DNA from: Pontibacterium sinense
GTDB lineage: Bacteria > Pseudomonadota > Gammaproteobacteria > Pseudomonadales > Balneatricaceae
NCBI RefSeq assembly: GCF_015209595.1
Contig: NZ_JADEYS010000002.1
Coordinates: forward strand, 223,250 to 287,249
Direction: 5' to 3'
Length of the DNA: 64,000 nucleotides
A program made the position numbers and the translations under genes. The notes beneath the pieces were generated by a model. That model was not told the DNA's origin and made no database searches. It saw nothing but the letters and a program-made list of their open reading frames with translations. Each line of letters starts with the position of its first letter. Within the stretch, counting starts at the first letter, position 1. Of the stretch, positions 1-9,262 are shown piece by piece.

Positions 1-85
1 CGTAGTTGGTTTCCTGGCGAGTCAGGGCGGCGCGTATGTGACGGGTGAGACGATCCACGTCAATGGCGGCATGTATATGTCCTGA
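1..85 (+). CDS. fabG: 3-oxoacyl-ACP reductase FabG, C-terminal end (partial)
   Basis: The window opens inside a reading frame whose last residues read GETIHVNGGMYMS before a TGA at 83-85. This is the usual end of FabG, the NADPH-dependent short-chain dehydrogenase that reduces 3-oxoacyl-ACP in each cycle of fatty acid elongation. Only about 27 codons are present, so catalytic residues cannot be seen. The assignment rests on this C-terminal motif and on the following acpP and fabF, which form the conserved fabD-fabG-acpP-fabF order of gammaproteobacteria. Confidence 0.85.
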   Translation, partial: VVGFLASQGGAYVTGETIHVNGGMYMS

Positions 86-169
86 TCGGCGCATCAAGGA
101 ATTGTTTTTTTTCGCCAATTGGTGATAATGTGCCGTCAGCTAATAAGTAAAAAAACACCGCTGACATGC

Positions 170-198
170 TTGAATCAGCGTGTCGGCTTCATTAGAAT
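170..198 (+). promoter_or_regulatory. sigma-70-type promoter of acpP
   Basis: A -35 hexamer TTGAAT (170-175) and a -10 hexamer TAGAAT (193-198) are separated by 17 bases and lie about 50 bases upstream of the acpP start. Position and spacing fit a vegetative promoter giving acpP its own high-level transcription in addition to any read-through from fabG. Inferred from sequence only. Confidence 0.6.
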
Positions 199-249
199 CC
201 TGTGCCACATCATTATTGTGGTGATGTTGATAAGAAGATAGGAAGAGTT

Positions 250-483
250 ATGAGCAACATTGAAGAGCGCGTAAAGAAAATCATCGCTGAACAGCTGGGC
301 GTTAAAGAAGAGGAAGTAGTGAACTCTGCAGCATTTGTAGAAGATCTGGGTGCTGACTCTCTGGACACTGTTGAGCTGGTGATGGCTCTGGAAGAGGAAT
401 TCGAAACCGAAATCCCTGACGAAGAAGCTGAAAAAATCACTACTGTTCAGCTGGCAATCGATTACGTTAACGCTAACCAGTAA
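250..483 (+). CDS. acpP: Acyl carrier protein AcpP
   Basis: A 77-residue, very acidic protein that carries growing acyl chains on a 4'-phosphopantetheine arm in type II fatty acid synthesis. The attachment serine is Ser37 in the GADSLD motif (Ser36 without the initiator Met). The frame is open further upstream to 202, but the ATG at 250 gives the canonical [10 protein letters not shown] start and length, and a purine-rich AGGAAG lies just before it. It sits between fabG and fabF and is followed by a strong terminator, which fits a separately expressed, abundant transcript. Codon use is that of a highly expressed gene. Confidence 0.98.
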   Translation: MSNIEERVKKIIAEQLGVKEEEVVNSAAFVEDLGADSLDTVELVMALEEEFETEIPDEEAEKITTVQLAIDYVNANQ

Positions 484-505
484 TCGAACTCAGTCTCGAA
501 TACCC

Positions 506-547
506 GAAAAGCCGCAGCTATCTTGTATAGTGCGGCTTTTCTTTTTT
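506..547 (+). terminator. Rho-independent terminator after acpP
   Basis: The arms GAAAAGCCGCA (506-516) and TGCGGCTTTTC (531-541) form an 11 bp stem with a 14-base loop, followed by a T-rich run to 547. It separates the abundant acpP message from fabF. Confidence 0.85.
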
Positions 548-575
548 CTGTAGGTAGCACATTGGGAGGATCATG

Positions 576-1814
576 ATGTCACGCAGGCGAGTGGTTGTTA
601 CTGGTTTGGGTATGCTTACCCCGGTTGGTAATACAGTCCAGGACACCTGGGGAAACATCTTGGCAGGAACAAGTGGTGCAGCGGATATTGAGCATTTTGA
701 TGCTTCTACGTTTGCGACCCGTTTCTCCGCATCGGTGAAAGGTTTCGATGTCAGCGAGTATATGAGCGCCAAGGAAGCGCGCAAGATGGATCTCTTTATT
801 CAATACGGTATGGCGGCTGCGATTCAGGCGGTAAGCGATGCCGGCCTGGAAGTCACTGATGAAAACGCACCACGTATTGGTTGCGCGATCGGTTCAGGTA
901 TCGGTGGTTTGCCGATGATTGAAAAGAATTGCGATGTACTTAAAAACAGCGGCCCACGCCGTATCTCTCCGTTTTTTGTACCGGGTAGTATTATTAATAT
1001 GATTGCTGGCAACTTGGCGATCAAGTATGGCTTTAAAGGGCCAAATATTGCGATTACTACCGCATGCACAACAGGAACCCACAATATTGGTCAGGCTATG
1101 CGCATGATTCAGTACGGTGATGCTGATGTTATGTTAGCTGGCGGTTCCGAAATGGCAACCACTCCATTGGGTATTGGTGGTTTCTCCGCAGCAAGGGCAT
1201 TGTCAACGCGTAATGATGACCCTCAACGCGCGAGCCGTCCATGGGATAAAGACCGTGATGGGTTTGTGTTGGGCGATGGTGCCGGAATCCTTATTTTAGA
1301 AGAATACGAACACGCTAAAGCTCGAGGTGCAAATATCTATTGCGAACTTGCGGGCTTTGGTATGAGTGACGATGCTTTCCATATGACTGCTCCTCCGGAG
1401 ACAGGGGAAGGTGCCGCATTATCTATGAGTAATGCGATACGTGATGCTCGCCTAAGCGTTGATGAAGTGCATTATATTAATGCCCACGGTACATCAACAC
1501 CTGCAGGCGATATTGCCGAATCCAATGCCGCCAAGCAGGTATTGGGAAGTGCGGCTGATCAGGTTCGCATGAGCTCAACCAAGTCGATGGTTGGCCATCT
1601 GTTGGGTGCGGCAGGTGCAGTTGAGGCGATTTTCTGTGCGCTTTCGATTCGTGATCAGGTGGCACCACCGACTATTAATTTGGATAATCCATCCGAAGGG
1701 TGCGATTTGAACTACGTGGCTCATGAGCCTCAGCAAGCAATGATAAAGGCCGCTATCTCCAACTCCTTCGGGTTTGGCGGTACTAACGGCTCGCTTGTCT
1801 TTAAGTCGCTCTGA
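576..1814 (+). CDS. fabF: 3-oxoacyl-ACP synthase II FabF
   Basis: A condensing enzyme (KAS II, about 412 residues, normal length) that adds malonyl-ACP to acyl-ACP in the cytosol. The Cys-His-His triad is visible: Cys164 in TACTTGTHN, His304 in NAHGTSTP and His341 in [10 protein letters not shown], matching E. coli Cys163/His303/His340 plus one. Two ATGs lie in tandem at 573 and 576. The Shine-Dalgarno GGAGG at 565-569 is six bases from 576 but only three from 573, so 576 is preferred. It lies directly after acpP, its substrate carrier. Confidence 0.96.
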   Translation: MSRRRVVVTGLGMLTPVGNTVQDTWGNILAGTSGAADIEHFDASTFATRFSASVKGFDVSEYMSAKEARKMDLFIQYGMAAAIQAVSDAGLEVTDENAPRIGCAIGSGIGGLPMIEKNCDVLKNSGPRRISPFFVPGSIINMIAGNLAIKYGFKGPNIAITTACTTGTHNIGQAMRMIQYGDADVMLAGGSEMATTPLGIGGFSAARALSTRNDDPQRASRPWDKDRDGFVLGDGAGILILEEYEHAKARGANIYCELAGFGMSDDAFHMTAPPETGEGAALSMSNAIRDARLSVDEVHYINAHGTSTPAGDIAESNAAKQVLGSAADQVRMSSTKSMVGHLLGAAGAVEAIFCALSIRDQVAPPTINLDNPSEGCDLNYVAHEPQQAMIKAAISNSFGFGGTNGSLVFKSL

Positions 1815-1828
1815 ACGTTCGCACCAAA

Positions 1829-1853
1829 GCGGAAGAGGCGTTGCTTCTTCCGC
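1829..1853 (+). terminator. Hairpin after fabF
   Basis: The arms GCGGAAGA (1829-1836) and TCTTCCGC (1846-1853) form a perfect 8 bp stem 15 bases after the fabF stop. Only a pyrimidine-rich, not a pure T, tract follows, so termination may be partial. Confidence 0.45.
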
Positions 1854-1948
1854 ACCTTTCCTGCACATTATCCTCTAAACGATAATCCCATTCGGTTCAA
1901 CGGCTTAAGGTGTTAACCTGATCCTCAAATAAAGGTTCGGGCAAAGCT

Positions 1949-2767
1949 ATGACGCAATCTCTTTGGATAAACGGCCAGCAGCAATCGCAGATCGATGTGC
2001 GTGATCGAGGGTTTGCTTACGGTGATGGCATTTTTGAAACCGTTCAGGTTTTACATGGCAAAGCGCAGTTGCTTGAACGGCATGTCAGACGTATGAAGGA
2101 GGGTGCCCAACGACTGGGATTGCTCTCGTCCAGCGTTGATCAACTGCTTGCTGAACTTCGTTTAATTGAATTACCGGACGAGGCCGTCCTTAAGCTCACG
2201 TTGTCCCGCGGCGTGGGTGGTCGTGGTTATACGTACGATTCGACAGCAGGCGGCACTCGGGTCGTTATGTTGACGCCCAAGCCGACATACGGAGATCAGG
2301 CTGAGTCAGGAATTTGCCTACGTGTCTGTGATACACGTTTGGGACTGAACCCTGCGCTGGCCGGTATCAAACACCTAAATCGTTTGGAGCAGGTTTTGGC
2401 CCGCAATGAATGGTCAGACCCTGCGATTCATGAGGGTGTGGTGTTGGATTATGAAGGCTATATTGCCGAAGGCACGATGAGTAACCTGTTTTGGGTGAAA
2501 GATCAGTGTATTTATACCCCGCGGCTTGATCGATGTGGTGTTGCGGGTGTTGTGCGTGACTTTCTTGTTGAGCGGTTTTCCCAAGCGGGAGCTGATCTTA
2601 AGGTCGGTTTGTATGAGTTAGCTTCATTGCGGGATGCTGATGAGGTCTTTATTTGTAATAGTCTGATTGATGTCTGGCCGGTTCGTCAGTTCGAAGATGT
2701 GTCATATCAATCGGGTCCTGTAACGCAACGTGCGATGCAGTACCTTGTAGAGGAGTATCAGGCGTGA
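1949..2767 (+). CDS. pabC: Aminodeoxychorismate lyase PabC
   Basis: A PLP fold-type IV enzyme of 272 residues that releases pyruvate from 4-amino-4-deoxychorismate to give p-aminobenzoate for folate. Family marks are the early RGFAYGDGIFET segment, the PLP lysine region GIKHLNRLEQ around residue 138, and EGTMSNLFW near residue 170. D-amino-acid and branched-chain aminotransferases share the fold, but length and position directly before mltG match pabC. Its stop overlaps the GTG start of mltG by four bases, so the two are translationally coupled. Confidence 0.93.
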   Translation: MTQSLWINGQQQSQIDVRDRGFAYGDGIFETVQVLHGKAQLLERHVRRMKEGAQRLGLLSSSVDQLLAELRLIELPDEAVLKLTLSRGVGGRGYTYDSTAGGTRVVMLTPKPTYGDQAESGICLRVCDTRLGLNPALAGIKHLNRLEQVLARNEWSDPAIHEGVVLDYEGYIAEGTMSNLFWVKDQCIYTPRLDRCGVAGVVRDFLVERFSQAGADLKVGLYELASLRDADEVFICNSLIDVWPVRQFEDVSYQSGPVTQRAMQYLVEEYQA

Positions 2768-3789
2768 GCCGTCGTCTTGTTTTTGTATCGTTGCCAGTGG
2801 TATTGGCGGCAGGAGCAGCTGCAGTAGGGTGGCAGCAGTATCAAGGTTTTCTCGATACTCCAGTGAATGTAGCTGAGCCGTATGTACTCACCGTCAAAAA
2901 GGGCAGCAGTTACAATGCGGTTGTTTCCGATCTGGTCGAGCAGGGCCTGATCGACAAGCCGTTGTTTATGAAATTGTACGGCCGTCAAAGTGGGCTTGCT
3001 GCACGGATTCGTGCGGGCGAATATAAAGTCGATCCAGGTACAACGCCAGCAGGTCTGATAGATATTCTGGTCAGTGGGAAGTCGATCCAGTACAGCTTTA
3101 CCGTTATCGAAGGTAGTACGGTTAAAGAGCTGTTGGCTCAGCTTAAACAGGATCAGGTTTTAGTACAAACGCTCGCTGACAAAAAGCCTGAAGACATAAA
3201 ATCGGCGCTGGATGTTGAGAAACCCTCGCTGGAAGGTCTGTTCCTCGCAGAGACATATAACTATGAGCGTGGTACCACAGATCTGGAGATTCTTCAGCGA
3301 GCACAGCGTTTGCTGAATAAAAAGCTGACTGCGGCTTGGGCGGAGCGGAAAAAATCGTTGCCGTACAAAACGTCCTACGAGGCGTTGATTATGGCGTCAA
3401 TTGTAGAGAAGGAAACGGGACGTGCAAATGAGCGACCTGAGATTGCGGGCGTATTTGTGCGGCGCCTGAACAAAGGTATGCGTCTGCAGACAGACCCTAC
3501 CGTAATCTACGGAATGGGTGACAAATATAAGGGGAACATTCGTCGAGCTGATCTTAGGCGGCCAACTCCTTATAATACCTACGTTATTAATGGCTTGCCG
3601 CCGACCCCGATTGCGCTCGTGGGCGCTGAAGCGATTCAGGCAGCGCTTAATCCGAATGCGGGTAAGTCACTGTATTTTGTTGCTAAAGGTGATGGTAGCC
3701 ATCAGTTTTCGAGCACGCTTAGAGAACATAACAACGCGGTGCGACGTTATCAGTTGCAGCGCCGAAAAGATTATCGGTCGACACCTTAA
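2764..3789 (+). CDS. mltG: Endolytic murein transglycosylase MltG
   Basis: A 341-residue inner-membrane protein of the YceG/MltG family that cleaves nascent glycan strands and is thought to set their length. One N-terminal membrane segment (about residues 4-24) is followed by a LysM-like region and the catalytic domain, with the signature MASIVEKETGRANERPEIAG holding the catalytic glutamate, then LQTDPTVIYG. The GTG start at 2764 overlaps the end of pabC. The pabC-mltG-tmk-holB order is conserved in many gammaproteobacteria. Confidence 0.94.
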   Translation: MSRRLVFVSLPVVLAAGAAAVGWQQYQGFLDTPVNVAEPYVLTVKKGSSYNAVVSDLVEQGLIDKPLFMKLYGRQSGLAARIRAGEYKVDPGTTPAGLIDILVSGKSIQYSFTVIEGSTVKELLAQLKQDQVLVQTLADKKPEDIKSALDVEKPSLEGLFLAETYNYERGTTDLEILQRAQRLLNKKLTAAWAERKKSLPYKTSYEALIMASIVEKETGRANERPEIAGVFVRRLNKGMRLQTDPTVIYGMGDKYKGNIRRADLRRPTPYNTYVINGLPPTPIALVGAEAIQAALNPNAGKSLYFVAKGDGSHQFSSTLREHNNAVRRYQLQRRKDYRSTP

Positions 3790-3792
3790 TAG

Positions 3793-4437
3793 ATGAATAT
3801 GGTACAGCGTGGTCGCTTTATCACCGTAGAAGGCACCGAAGGGGTGGGCAAATCCACCAATATCGAATTTCTATGCTCGTTGCTAAAAGATAAAGATATT
3901 GAAATCGTATTGACTCGGGAGCCGGGCGGAACGCCGATGGCAGAGGAGTTGCGAAATATGTTGCTGCAGCCCCGAGAGGAAAGTGTTTCTGAAGATGCTG
4001 AGTTGCTATTAATGTTTGCAGCGCGAGCTCAGCATCTTGAGAACGTGATTAAGCCAGCACTTGAGCGCGGTGCCTGGGTGATCAGCGATCGATTTACTGA
4101 TGCGACATTTGCTTATCAGGGCGGAGGTCGCGGGGTCGATGAAAACCAGATATTGATGCTTGAAACGCTGGTGCAAAAAGGGCTTCAGCCCGATATGACA
4201 CTATTGCTGGATCTTGATGTCGAGATCGGTCTAAAGCGGGCCAGTGCGCGCAGTGCACCGGATCGCTTTGAGCAGGAAAAGGTCGCCTTTTTTGAGAAGG
4301 TACGTGCAGCTTACCTGGCGCGTGCGGCCAATGACCCTCTGCGTTTTGCAGTCATCGATGCATCTGTCTCACTGGACGCAGTGCAGCGCCAGATTGCTCA
4401 GGCAGTTAATCGCTTTGTGGAGTCAGATAATGGCTAA
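3793..4437 (+). CDS. tmk: Thymidylate kinase Tmk
   Basis: A 214-residue cytosolic P-loop kinase that phosphorylates dTMP to dTDP. The Walker A motif GTEGVGKST is near residue 14 and the dTMP-binding DR motif is in SDRFTDATFAYQGGGRG near residue 97. The lid and C-terminal helices are full length. It begins three bases after the mltG stop and its last eight bases overlap the start of holB, so it is inside one operon. Confidence 0.96.
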   Translation: MNMVQRGRFITVEGTEGVGKSTNIEFLCSLLKDKDIEIVLTREPGGTPMAEELRNMLLQPREESVSEDAELLLMFAARAQHLENVIKPALERGAWVISDRFTDATFAYQGGGRGVDENQILMLETLVQKGLQPDMTLLLDLDVEIGLKRASARSAPDRFEQEKVAFFEKVRAAYLARAANDPLRFAVIDASVSLDAVQRQIAQAVNRFVESDNG

Positions 4438-5419
4438 AGCGGAGGTCTTTCCGTGGTTAGGTGAGTGCTGGACTCACCTGTGTGGTTTGCACGAACGTCG
4501 ACGCCTGCCGCATGCATTGATTGTGCATGGCGTGCAAGGCATCGGCAAATCCAACTTTGCCACTGCATTTGCTCATTATCTGCTATGCCAGTCACCGGTC
4601 GCTGATCAACCTTGTGGAACCTGTCGGGCTTGTGAACTGAACAACGCAAATGGGCATCCAGATCTATACGTGCTGGAACCTGACGAGCCGGGAAAACCCA
4701 TAAAAGTTGATCAAATTCGAGCGTTGACTGACTTTATCTGTCGCACGGCGCAGCAGGGCGGTTATCGGGTTGTCGTGATCAATCCGGCGGATGCGATGAA
4801 TGTTGCGGCGGCAAATGCTCTGCTGAAAATGTTGGAGGAGCCTGGGCGAGACACTGTTCTAATGCTACTCACTGACCGCTTAGGCCAGGTGATGCCCACG
4901 ATCAAAAGCCGTTGTCAGCGTGTTGAGTGCCCGTTGCCGGATGAGTCCGTAGCCGCTGCATTTGTTGCTGATACGCTTGAGCTGGACTCAGACGAAGCAA
5001 CTCGCATCCTTAGAATAAACAACGGTGCACCGATGTCTGCACTGGCGTATAACGAGTCAAATCAGGCTGAGTTACGCAGTCAATTGGTCAAAGGGTTGGC
5101 CGATGTGCTGAAGCAACGGCGAACTGTTGTTGAGGTGGCACAAAGTTGGCAGAAAGCAGATCTGGAGCTTTTGCTGGGGTGGTTCTACAGCATGCTGGTT
5201 GATATATCGCGGGCAAAACTAACGCAAAGTGAAGCGATGCAGCAGGCCGATGCCCATAACATGTTATTGGCGGTCTCCCGCAAATGTGATTCAGTAAAAG
5301 TGTTTGAGCTGGCCGAACTGGTTCAGGAAGAACGTAAAAGCCTTATACTAAGACAAAATGCCAATAAGCAGATGCTGCTAGAGCGTGTTCTGCTTGCCTG
5401 GTCGGCTATCGCAAGATAA
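4430..5419 (+). CDS. holB: DNA polymerase III delta' subunit HolB
   Basis: A clamp-loader subunit of 329 residues that helps load the beta sliding clamp. It has a P-loop-like HGVQGIGKSNFA, a zinc-binding cysteine cluster CGTCRACE near residue 65, and the sensor-like region ANALLKMLEEP. The reading frame stays open upstream to 4244 inside tmk, but the ATG at 4430 gives the usual N-terminus and an eight-base overlap with tmk. It is the normal partner of tmk in this cluster. Confidence 0.94.
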   Translation: MAKAEVFPWLGECWTHLCGLHERRRLPHALIVHGVQGIGKSNFATAFAHYLLCQSPVADQPCGTCRACELNNANGHPDLYVLEPDEPGKPIKVDQIRALTDFICRTAQQGGYRVVVINPADAMNVAAANALLKMLEEPGRDTVLMLLTDRLGQVMPTIKSRCQRVECPLPDESVAAAFVADTLELDSDEATRILRINNGAPMSALAYNESNQAELRSQLVKGLADVLKQRRTVVEVAQSWQKADLELLLGWFYSMLVDISRAKLTQSEAMQQADAHNMLLAVSRKCDSVKVFELAELVQEERKSLILRQNANKQMLLERVLLAWSAIAR

Positions 5420-5431
5420 CGGAGTATAGAT

Positions 5432-5782
5432 ATGTCAGTGGTCCCGCGCCTCAGTCACGGTATTCTTTCGCTGGTCATTGAATCCAAGGATGACCTCTAT
5501 AAGGCGTATATGCCTTACATCAAACATGGTGGGTTATTTGTACCTACGCAGCGCAGTTATCACCTGGGTGAAGAGGTGTTCATGTTGCTGGAGCTGATGG
5601 GTGAGAATGACAAAATCCCCGTCACCGGAAAGGTTATCTGGGTAACCCCAAAAGGGGCTCAGGGTGGCCGCGAGCCGGGTATTGGCATTCAGCTTTCTGC
5701 GGAAGACTCTACTCTGGTGAATACCATTGAAAACCACTTAGCTGGCGCGTTGAATTCAGAGCGCCGTACTAACGCACTTTAA
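5432..5782 (+). CDS. pilZ: PilZ-domain protein, type IV pilus type
   Basis: A 116-residue PilZ-domain protein (YKAYMPYIKHGGLFV... ending in an ENHLAGAL helix). The arginine-rich N-terminal c-di-GMP motif RxxxR is absent, as in the founding PilZ of Pseudomonas, which acts in type IV pilus assembly through partner proteins and not by binding c-di-GMP. It sits between holB and tatD, the same place as pilZ in Pseudomonas, 12 bases after holB. The role is by family and synteny. Confidence 0.88.
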   Translation: MSVVPRLSHGILSLVIESKDDLYKAYMPYIKHGGLFVPTQRSYHLGEEVFMLLELMGENDKIPVTGKVIWVTPKGAQGGREPGIGIQLSAEDSTLVNTIENHLAGALNSERRTNAL

Positions 5783-5806
5783 TCTCACAATATACGTAGT
5801 TTACCC

Positions 5807-6601
5807 ATGTTTATCGATTCCCACTGTCATCTCGACAGGCTGGACCTTTCTCCGTATGACGGTAACTTTGAAGCAATGCTGGATGCTGCGACGGCTCGTC
5901 AGGTTCAGCAAATGTTATGCGTCTCAATAGAGATGGAGCAGTTTCGCTCCATGTATGAGCAGATTAAGCCATACGATCATATTTTTGCATCGGTGGGCGT
6001 TCATCCGCTGAATACCGAAGGAGACGTTGTCTCTACTGAGGTATTGGTTGAGGCTGCACAACAACCGCGCATCGTTGCGATTGGTGAGACTGGCCTGGAT
6101 TATTACTATCAACAGGACACCGTTGAGGTGCAGCAGCAAAGCTTCCGAAATCATCTGCAAGCATCATCAGAAACTAAGCTGCCGACCATCATCCACACCC
6201 GAGATGCGCGTGAAGACACCTTAAGCATTATCAAAGATAGCGGTGATGTGAATGTGGGTGGAGTATTGCATTGTTTCACTGAAAGTCTGGAGATGGCTAA
6301 AGCAGCCTTGGATCTGAATTACATGATCTCATTTTCAGGCATCATTACGTTTCGAAATGCGGCTGAACTGCGTGAAGTTGTAAAAGCGATACCACTAGAG
6401 CGCATCTTGATTGAAACTGATGCGCCTTACCTTGCGCCTGTGCCGTACCGTGGCAAAAAAAATGAGCCGAAGTATGTGGTTGAGGTTGCGCAGTGTGTCG
6501 CGGACCTGAAGGGTGTGAGAGTGGAGCAGGTTGCTGATCAAACCCGTGAAAACTTCCATCAGTTGTTTAGTCGCACTCAGGTTTCGTCTACACCGGAATA
6601 G
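5807..6601 (+). CDS. TatD-family metal-dependent hydrolase (YcfH type)
   Basis: A 264-residue TIM-barrel metallohydrolase. The metal ligands show as HCHLD at the N-terminus, GETGLDYY near residue 95, HTRDA, LHCFTE and ETDAPYLAP near residue 206. Members have DNase or 3'-5' exonuclease activity, but the natural substrate of the YcfH branch is not firmly known. It closes the holB-pilZ-tatD cluster. Confidence 0.92.
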   Translation: MFIDSHCHLDRLDLSPYDGNFEAMLDAATARQVQQMLCVSIEMEQFRSMYEQIKPYDHIFASVGVHPLNTEGDVVSTEVLVEAAQQPRIVAIGETGLDYYYQQDTVEVQQQSFRNHLQASSETKLPTIIHTRDAREDTLSIIKDSGDVNVGGVLHCFTESLEMAKAALDLNYMISFSGIITFRNAAELREVVKAIPLERILIETDAPYLAPVPYRGKKNEPKYVVEVAQCVADLKGVRVEQVADQTRENFHQLFSRTQVSSTPE

Positions 6602-6612
6602 AGGGTTCTCGT

Positions 6613-7512
6613 ATGTACTACTATCCACCCGTTGAATATATTGAGCCGCTATTTCGTCCGCCCAGTGAAGGTAATTCTCTGATCCTTCAGGTGACGAATG
6701 GCTGCAGCTGGAATAACTGCACCTTTTGCGAGATGTATACCGAGCCGCAGAAGCGTTTTAAGCCTAAGGCTGAGGCTAAGGTGCTAGAAGAGATTCGACG
6801 TTGTGGTGAAGAGCTGGCAGGTGTACGCAGGATATTTCTGGCCGACGGTGATGCAATGGCATTGTCCTTCCGTCGCCTGAAGACCATTCTGGAGGCCATT
6901 CGAGTCGAGATGCCAGCGGTCACACGTGTTTCTGCTTACTGCTTACCTCGCAACCTTAAAAATAAGACGGTTGAAGAGCTACAAGAGCTGCGTGAACTTG
7001 GCTTGGGGTTGCTTTATATCGGTGCAGAAAGTGGTGATGACGAGGTGCTGGCGAAGATTCAAAAAGGTGAAACCTATCGCTCAACCTGTGATGCCCTGCT
7101 GAAGGCAAAAGCTGCCGGGATGAAGACCTCCGTGATGATTATCAATGGGATGGGTGGGGTAAAATACAGCGAGCAGCATGCATTAGCTGCCGCGCGTTTG
7201 GTGAATGAAACTCAACCGGATTACTTTGCTACCCTCGTGCTTTTCTTCCGCAATGGTATGGATAAGGTACAAGAAGGTTTTGGCGGTGATTTTCAGATGC
7301 TGGATCAGCAGGGGTTATTTCTCGAGATGGAGATGATGCTGTCTCACACAGAGCTGGAACGATCTGTATTCCGAAGTGACCATGCATCCAACTATCTCGT
7401 ACTCAAAGGTGTGCTGGGTCGGGACAAGGATAAAATGCTTGCTCAGATTCGAGGCGCGCTTGAAAATTCGTCTCTAATCTCCCTGCGAAACGATTCTTAC
7501 AGAGGCCTGTAA
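6613..7512 (+). CDS. Radical SAM protein
   Basis: A 299-residue enzyme with the radical SAM cluster motif CSWNNCTFC (CX4CX2C spacing, not the standard CX3CX2C) near residue 32. This variant spacing resembles a B12-independent radical SAM group seen next to tatD. Downstream it has the SAM-binding barrel segments LGLGLLYIGAESGDD and MIINGMG. GAGGG at 6602-6606 is the ribosome site, 11 bases after the tatD stop. The substrate cannot be told from the sequence. Confidence 0.85.
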   Translation: MYYYPPVEYIEPLFRPPSEGNSLILQVTNGCSWNNCTFCEMYTEPQKRFKPKAEAKVLEEIRRCGEELAGVRRIFLADGDAMALSFRRLKTILEAIRVEMPAVTRVSAYCLPRNLKNKTVEELQELRELGLGLLYIGAESGDDEVLAKIQKGETYRSTCDALLKAKAAGMKTSVMIINGMGGVKYSEQHALAAARLVNETQPDYFATLVLFFRNGMDKVQEGFGGDFQMLDQQGLFLEMEMMLSHTELERSVFRSDHASNYLVLKGVLGRDKDKMLAQIRGALENSSLISLRNDSYRGL

Positions 7513-7532
7513 CCCCCGTGGTTACAGGCTTT
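7505..7532 (+). terminator. Hairpin terminator after the radical SAM gene
   Basis: The arms GCCTGTAACC (7505-7514) and GGTTACAGGC (7520-7529) form a 10 bp stem that includes the stop codon at 7510-7512, followed by TTT. The T tract is short, so strength is uncertain. Confidence 0.55.
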
Positions 7533-7606
7533 GCCTCAAAGCGGCTAAAAACAGCCAAATTCTACCTCATTGTCACAATTCCTTAGTAATTGCTGCTTAC
7601 TTTACG

Positions 7607-7624
7607 GTATAAATGTATTTATAC
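7607..7624. promoter_or_regulatory. 18 bp palindrome upstream of mdh
   Basis: GTATAAATGTATTTATAC reads the same on both strands (8 bp arms around GT). It lies about 52 bases before the mdh start, in an AT-rich intergenic stretch of 164 bases that must hold the mdh promoter. It could be an operator for a dimeric regulator, but AT-rich palindromes also arise by chance. Confidence 0.4.
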
Positions 7625-7676
7625 TTTTGTCTGAAAGTAAATATAATTATAAGTATATAACTAAGGGTTATAAATA

Positions 7677-8777
7677 ATGAGACGTCCAGTTCGAATTGCA
7701 GTAACCGGTGCTGCCGGTGCGATTAGCTATAGTTTGCTGTTTAAAATCGCGGCAGGGGAAATGATGGGCAAAGATCAGCCCGTTATTTTGCAGCTTGTGG
7801 AACTCCCGCATGCCATGGATTCACTGCGTGGTGTGGCAATGGAGTTGATGGATTGTGCTTATCCTTTGCTGCACACCATTACGTTACACGATAATGTGGA
7901 AGATGGTTTCAGCAATGCTCATTATGCGCTGTTGGTTGGCGCTAAGCCTCGTGGTCCGGGTATGGAGCGCAGGGACTTGTTGGAAGAAAATGCACAAATT
8001 TTTGCTCGTCAGGGTAAGGCGCTGAATGACTTCGCTAACCGTGATGTAAAAGTCCTGGTGACGGGCAACCCTGCGAACACCAATGCACTGATTGCCAGCC
8101 GCAACGCACCCGACCTGAGCCCATCACAGTTTACCTGTCTGACGCGTCTTGATCACAACCGTGCGAAAGGTATTCTTGCGAACCACTGCGGCGCCACAAC
8201 ACGTGATATTGGCGGCATTATGATCTGGGGTAACCATTCGCCAACGCAATACCCTGATCTTCATCAAGCCACCATTTTGGGCAAGCCAGCGATGTCGCAG
8301 ATCGATACCACATGGTATCGCGATGAGTTTATTCCTAAAGTACAAAAGCGTGGCGGCGAAATCATCGAAGCGCGCGGACTATCGAGCGCGGCTTCTGCTG
8401 CTCAGGCGATTGTTGACCAGATGCGGGATTGGGTGCTCGGCACGGAGCCGGGTGAAATTATTAGCATGGGCTTGTTGAGTGATGGCAGCTACGGCATTAC
8501 AAAAGGGATTTTCTATTCTTTCCCGGTGATCTGTAACTATGGTCGTTACCAGATTGTTCAAAATGTCGAAGTCAATGAGTTCAGTCGTCAGCGTCTGACG
8601 GCAACAGAACAGGAGCTGCTGGATGAGAAGGCGGCGGTAGAGGAGATGTTGCCAAAAGAAACAGAGGCTTCCCATCAGAATCTGTCTATCTGCTTGCGCT
8701 CAGGTGTAACACTCTATGCTGACAACACAGGTCCGGATGCGGATAGTAAATTTATGACAACCAATCGCGTGCTCTGA
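7677..8777 (+). CDS. mdh: Malate dehydrogenase with extended C-terminus
   Basis: An NAD-dependent malate/oxaloacetate oxidoreductase of the TCA cycle. [17 protein letters not shown] is the dinucleotide fold of the cytosolic-type malate dehydrogenase. [18 protein letters not shown] (catalytic Asp) and [11 protein letters not shown] (catalytic His) follow. The usual protein ends at about 326-330 residues near the [11 protein letters not shown] helix. Here about 37 more residues continue to FMTTNRVL, giving 366. AAGGGTTATAA lies before the ATG. It is a single gene with its own terminator. Confidence 0.93.
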   Translation: MRRPVRIAVTGAAGAISYSLLFKIAAGEMMGKDQPVILQLVELPHAMDSLRGVAMELMDCAYPLLHTITLHDNVEDGFSNAHYALLVGAKPRGPGMERRDLLEENAQIFARQGKALNDFANRDVKVLVTGNPANTNALIASRNAPDLSPSQFTCLTRLDHNRAKGILANHCGATTRDIGGIMIWGNHSPTQYPDLHQATILGKPAMSQIDTTWYRDEFIPKVQKRGGEIIEARGLSSAASAAQAIVDQMRDWVLGTEPGEIISMGLLSDGSYGITKGIFYSFPVICNYGRYQIVQNVEVNEFSRQRLTATEQELLDEKAAVEEMLPKETEASHQNLSICLRSGVTLYADNTGPDADSKFMTTNRVL

Positions 8778-8809
8778 GCATTGCTGATCTAAGTTGCTCT
8801 TTGCTAAAG

Positions 8810-8836
8810 TGCCCCTTCATCTAAGGGGCATTTTTA
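8810..8836 (+). terminator. Rho-independent terminator after mdh
   Basis: The arms TGCCCCTT (8810-8817) and AAGGGGCA (8823-8830) form a perfect 8 bp stem followed by TTTTTATTT. It ends six bases before the next start codon. Confidence 0.85.
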
Positions 8837-8842
8837 TTTCTT

Positions 8843-9250
8843 ATGGTTACCACGCTTTCAGTCAAAACAGGCCGTCAGGGGCTGTTCGAGTTCACATCAC
8901 AGCTCGATACAATAGTATCCGGCTCCGGTATCAATAATGGACTCTGTTCGTTATTGATTCAGCATACATCGGCCAGCCTGACGATTCAGGAGAACGCAGA
9001 CCCAAGTGCAAAAGTTGATCTTGAGAACTGGATGAATCGGCTGGTGCAGGAGAATGATCCGCTCTACACCCATACTCTGGAAGGGGAGGATGATATGCCT
9101 GCGCATATTAAAGCCGCGCTAACATCGACAACGCTTTCAATTCCAATAATGAATGGGCGGTTGGCGCTAGGGACCTGGCAGGGCGTGTATTGCTGGGAGC
9201 ATAGGCACCACGCTGGCCATCGCCAGATCGTGGTGCATATAGGAAGCTAA
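8843..9250 (+). CDS. YjbQ/UPF0047-family protein
   Basis: A 135-residue protein of the YjbQ family, a compact trimeric fold with a metal-like site. Marks are SLLIQHTSASLTIQEN near residue 42, the DDMPAHIKAALT segment and GTWQGVYCWEHR near the C-terminus. E. coli YjbQ has weak thiamine-phosphate synthase activity, which gives the common annotation, but the cellular role is unsettled. It starts right after the mdh terminator and converges on the minus-strand cheW-like gene. Confidence 0.88.
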   Translation: MVTTLSVKTGRQGLFEFTSQLDTIVSGSGINNGLCSLLIQHTSASLTIQENADPSAKVDLENWMNRLVQENDPLYTHTLEGEDDMPAHIKAALTSTTLSIPIMNGRLALGTWQGVYCWEHRHHAGHRQIVVHIGS

Positions 9251-9262
9251 GACCGGAGAGGG

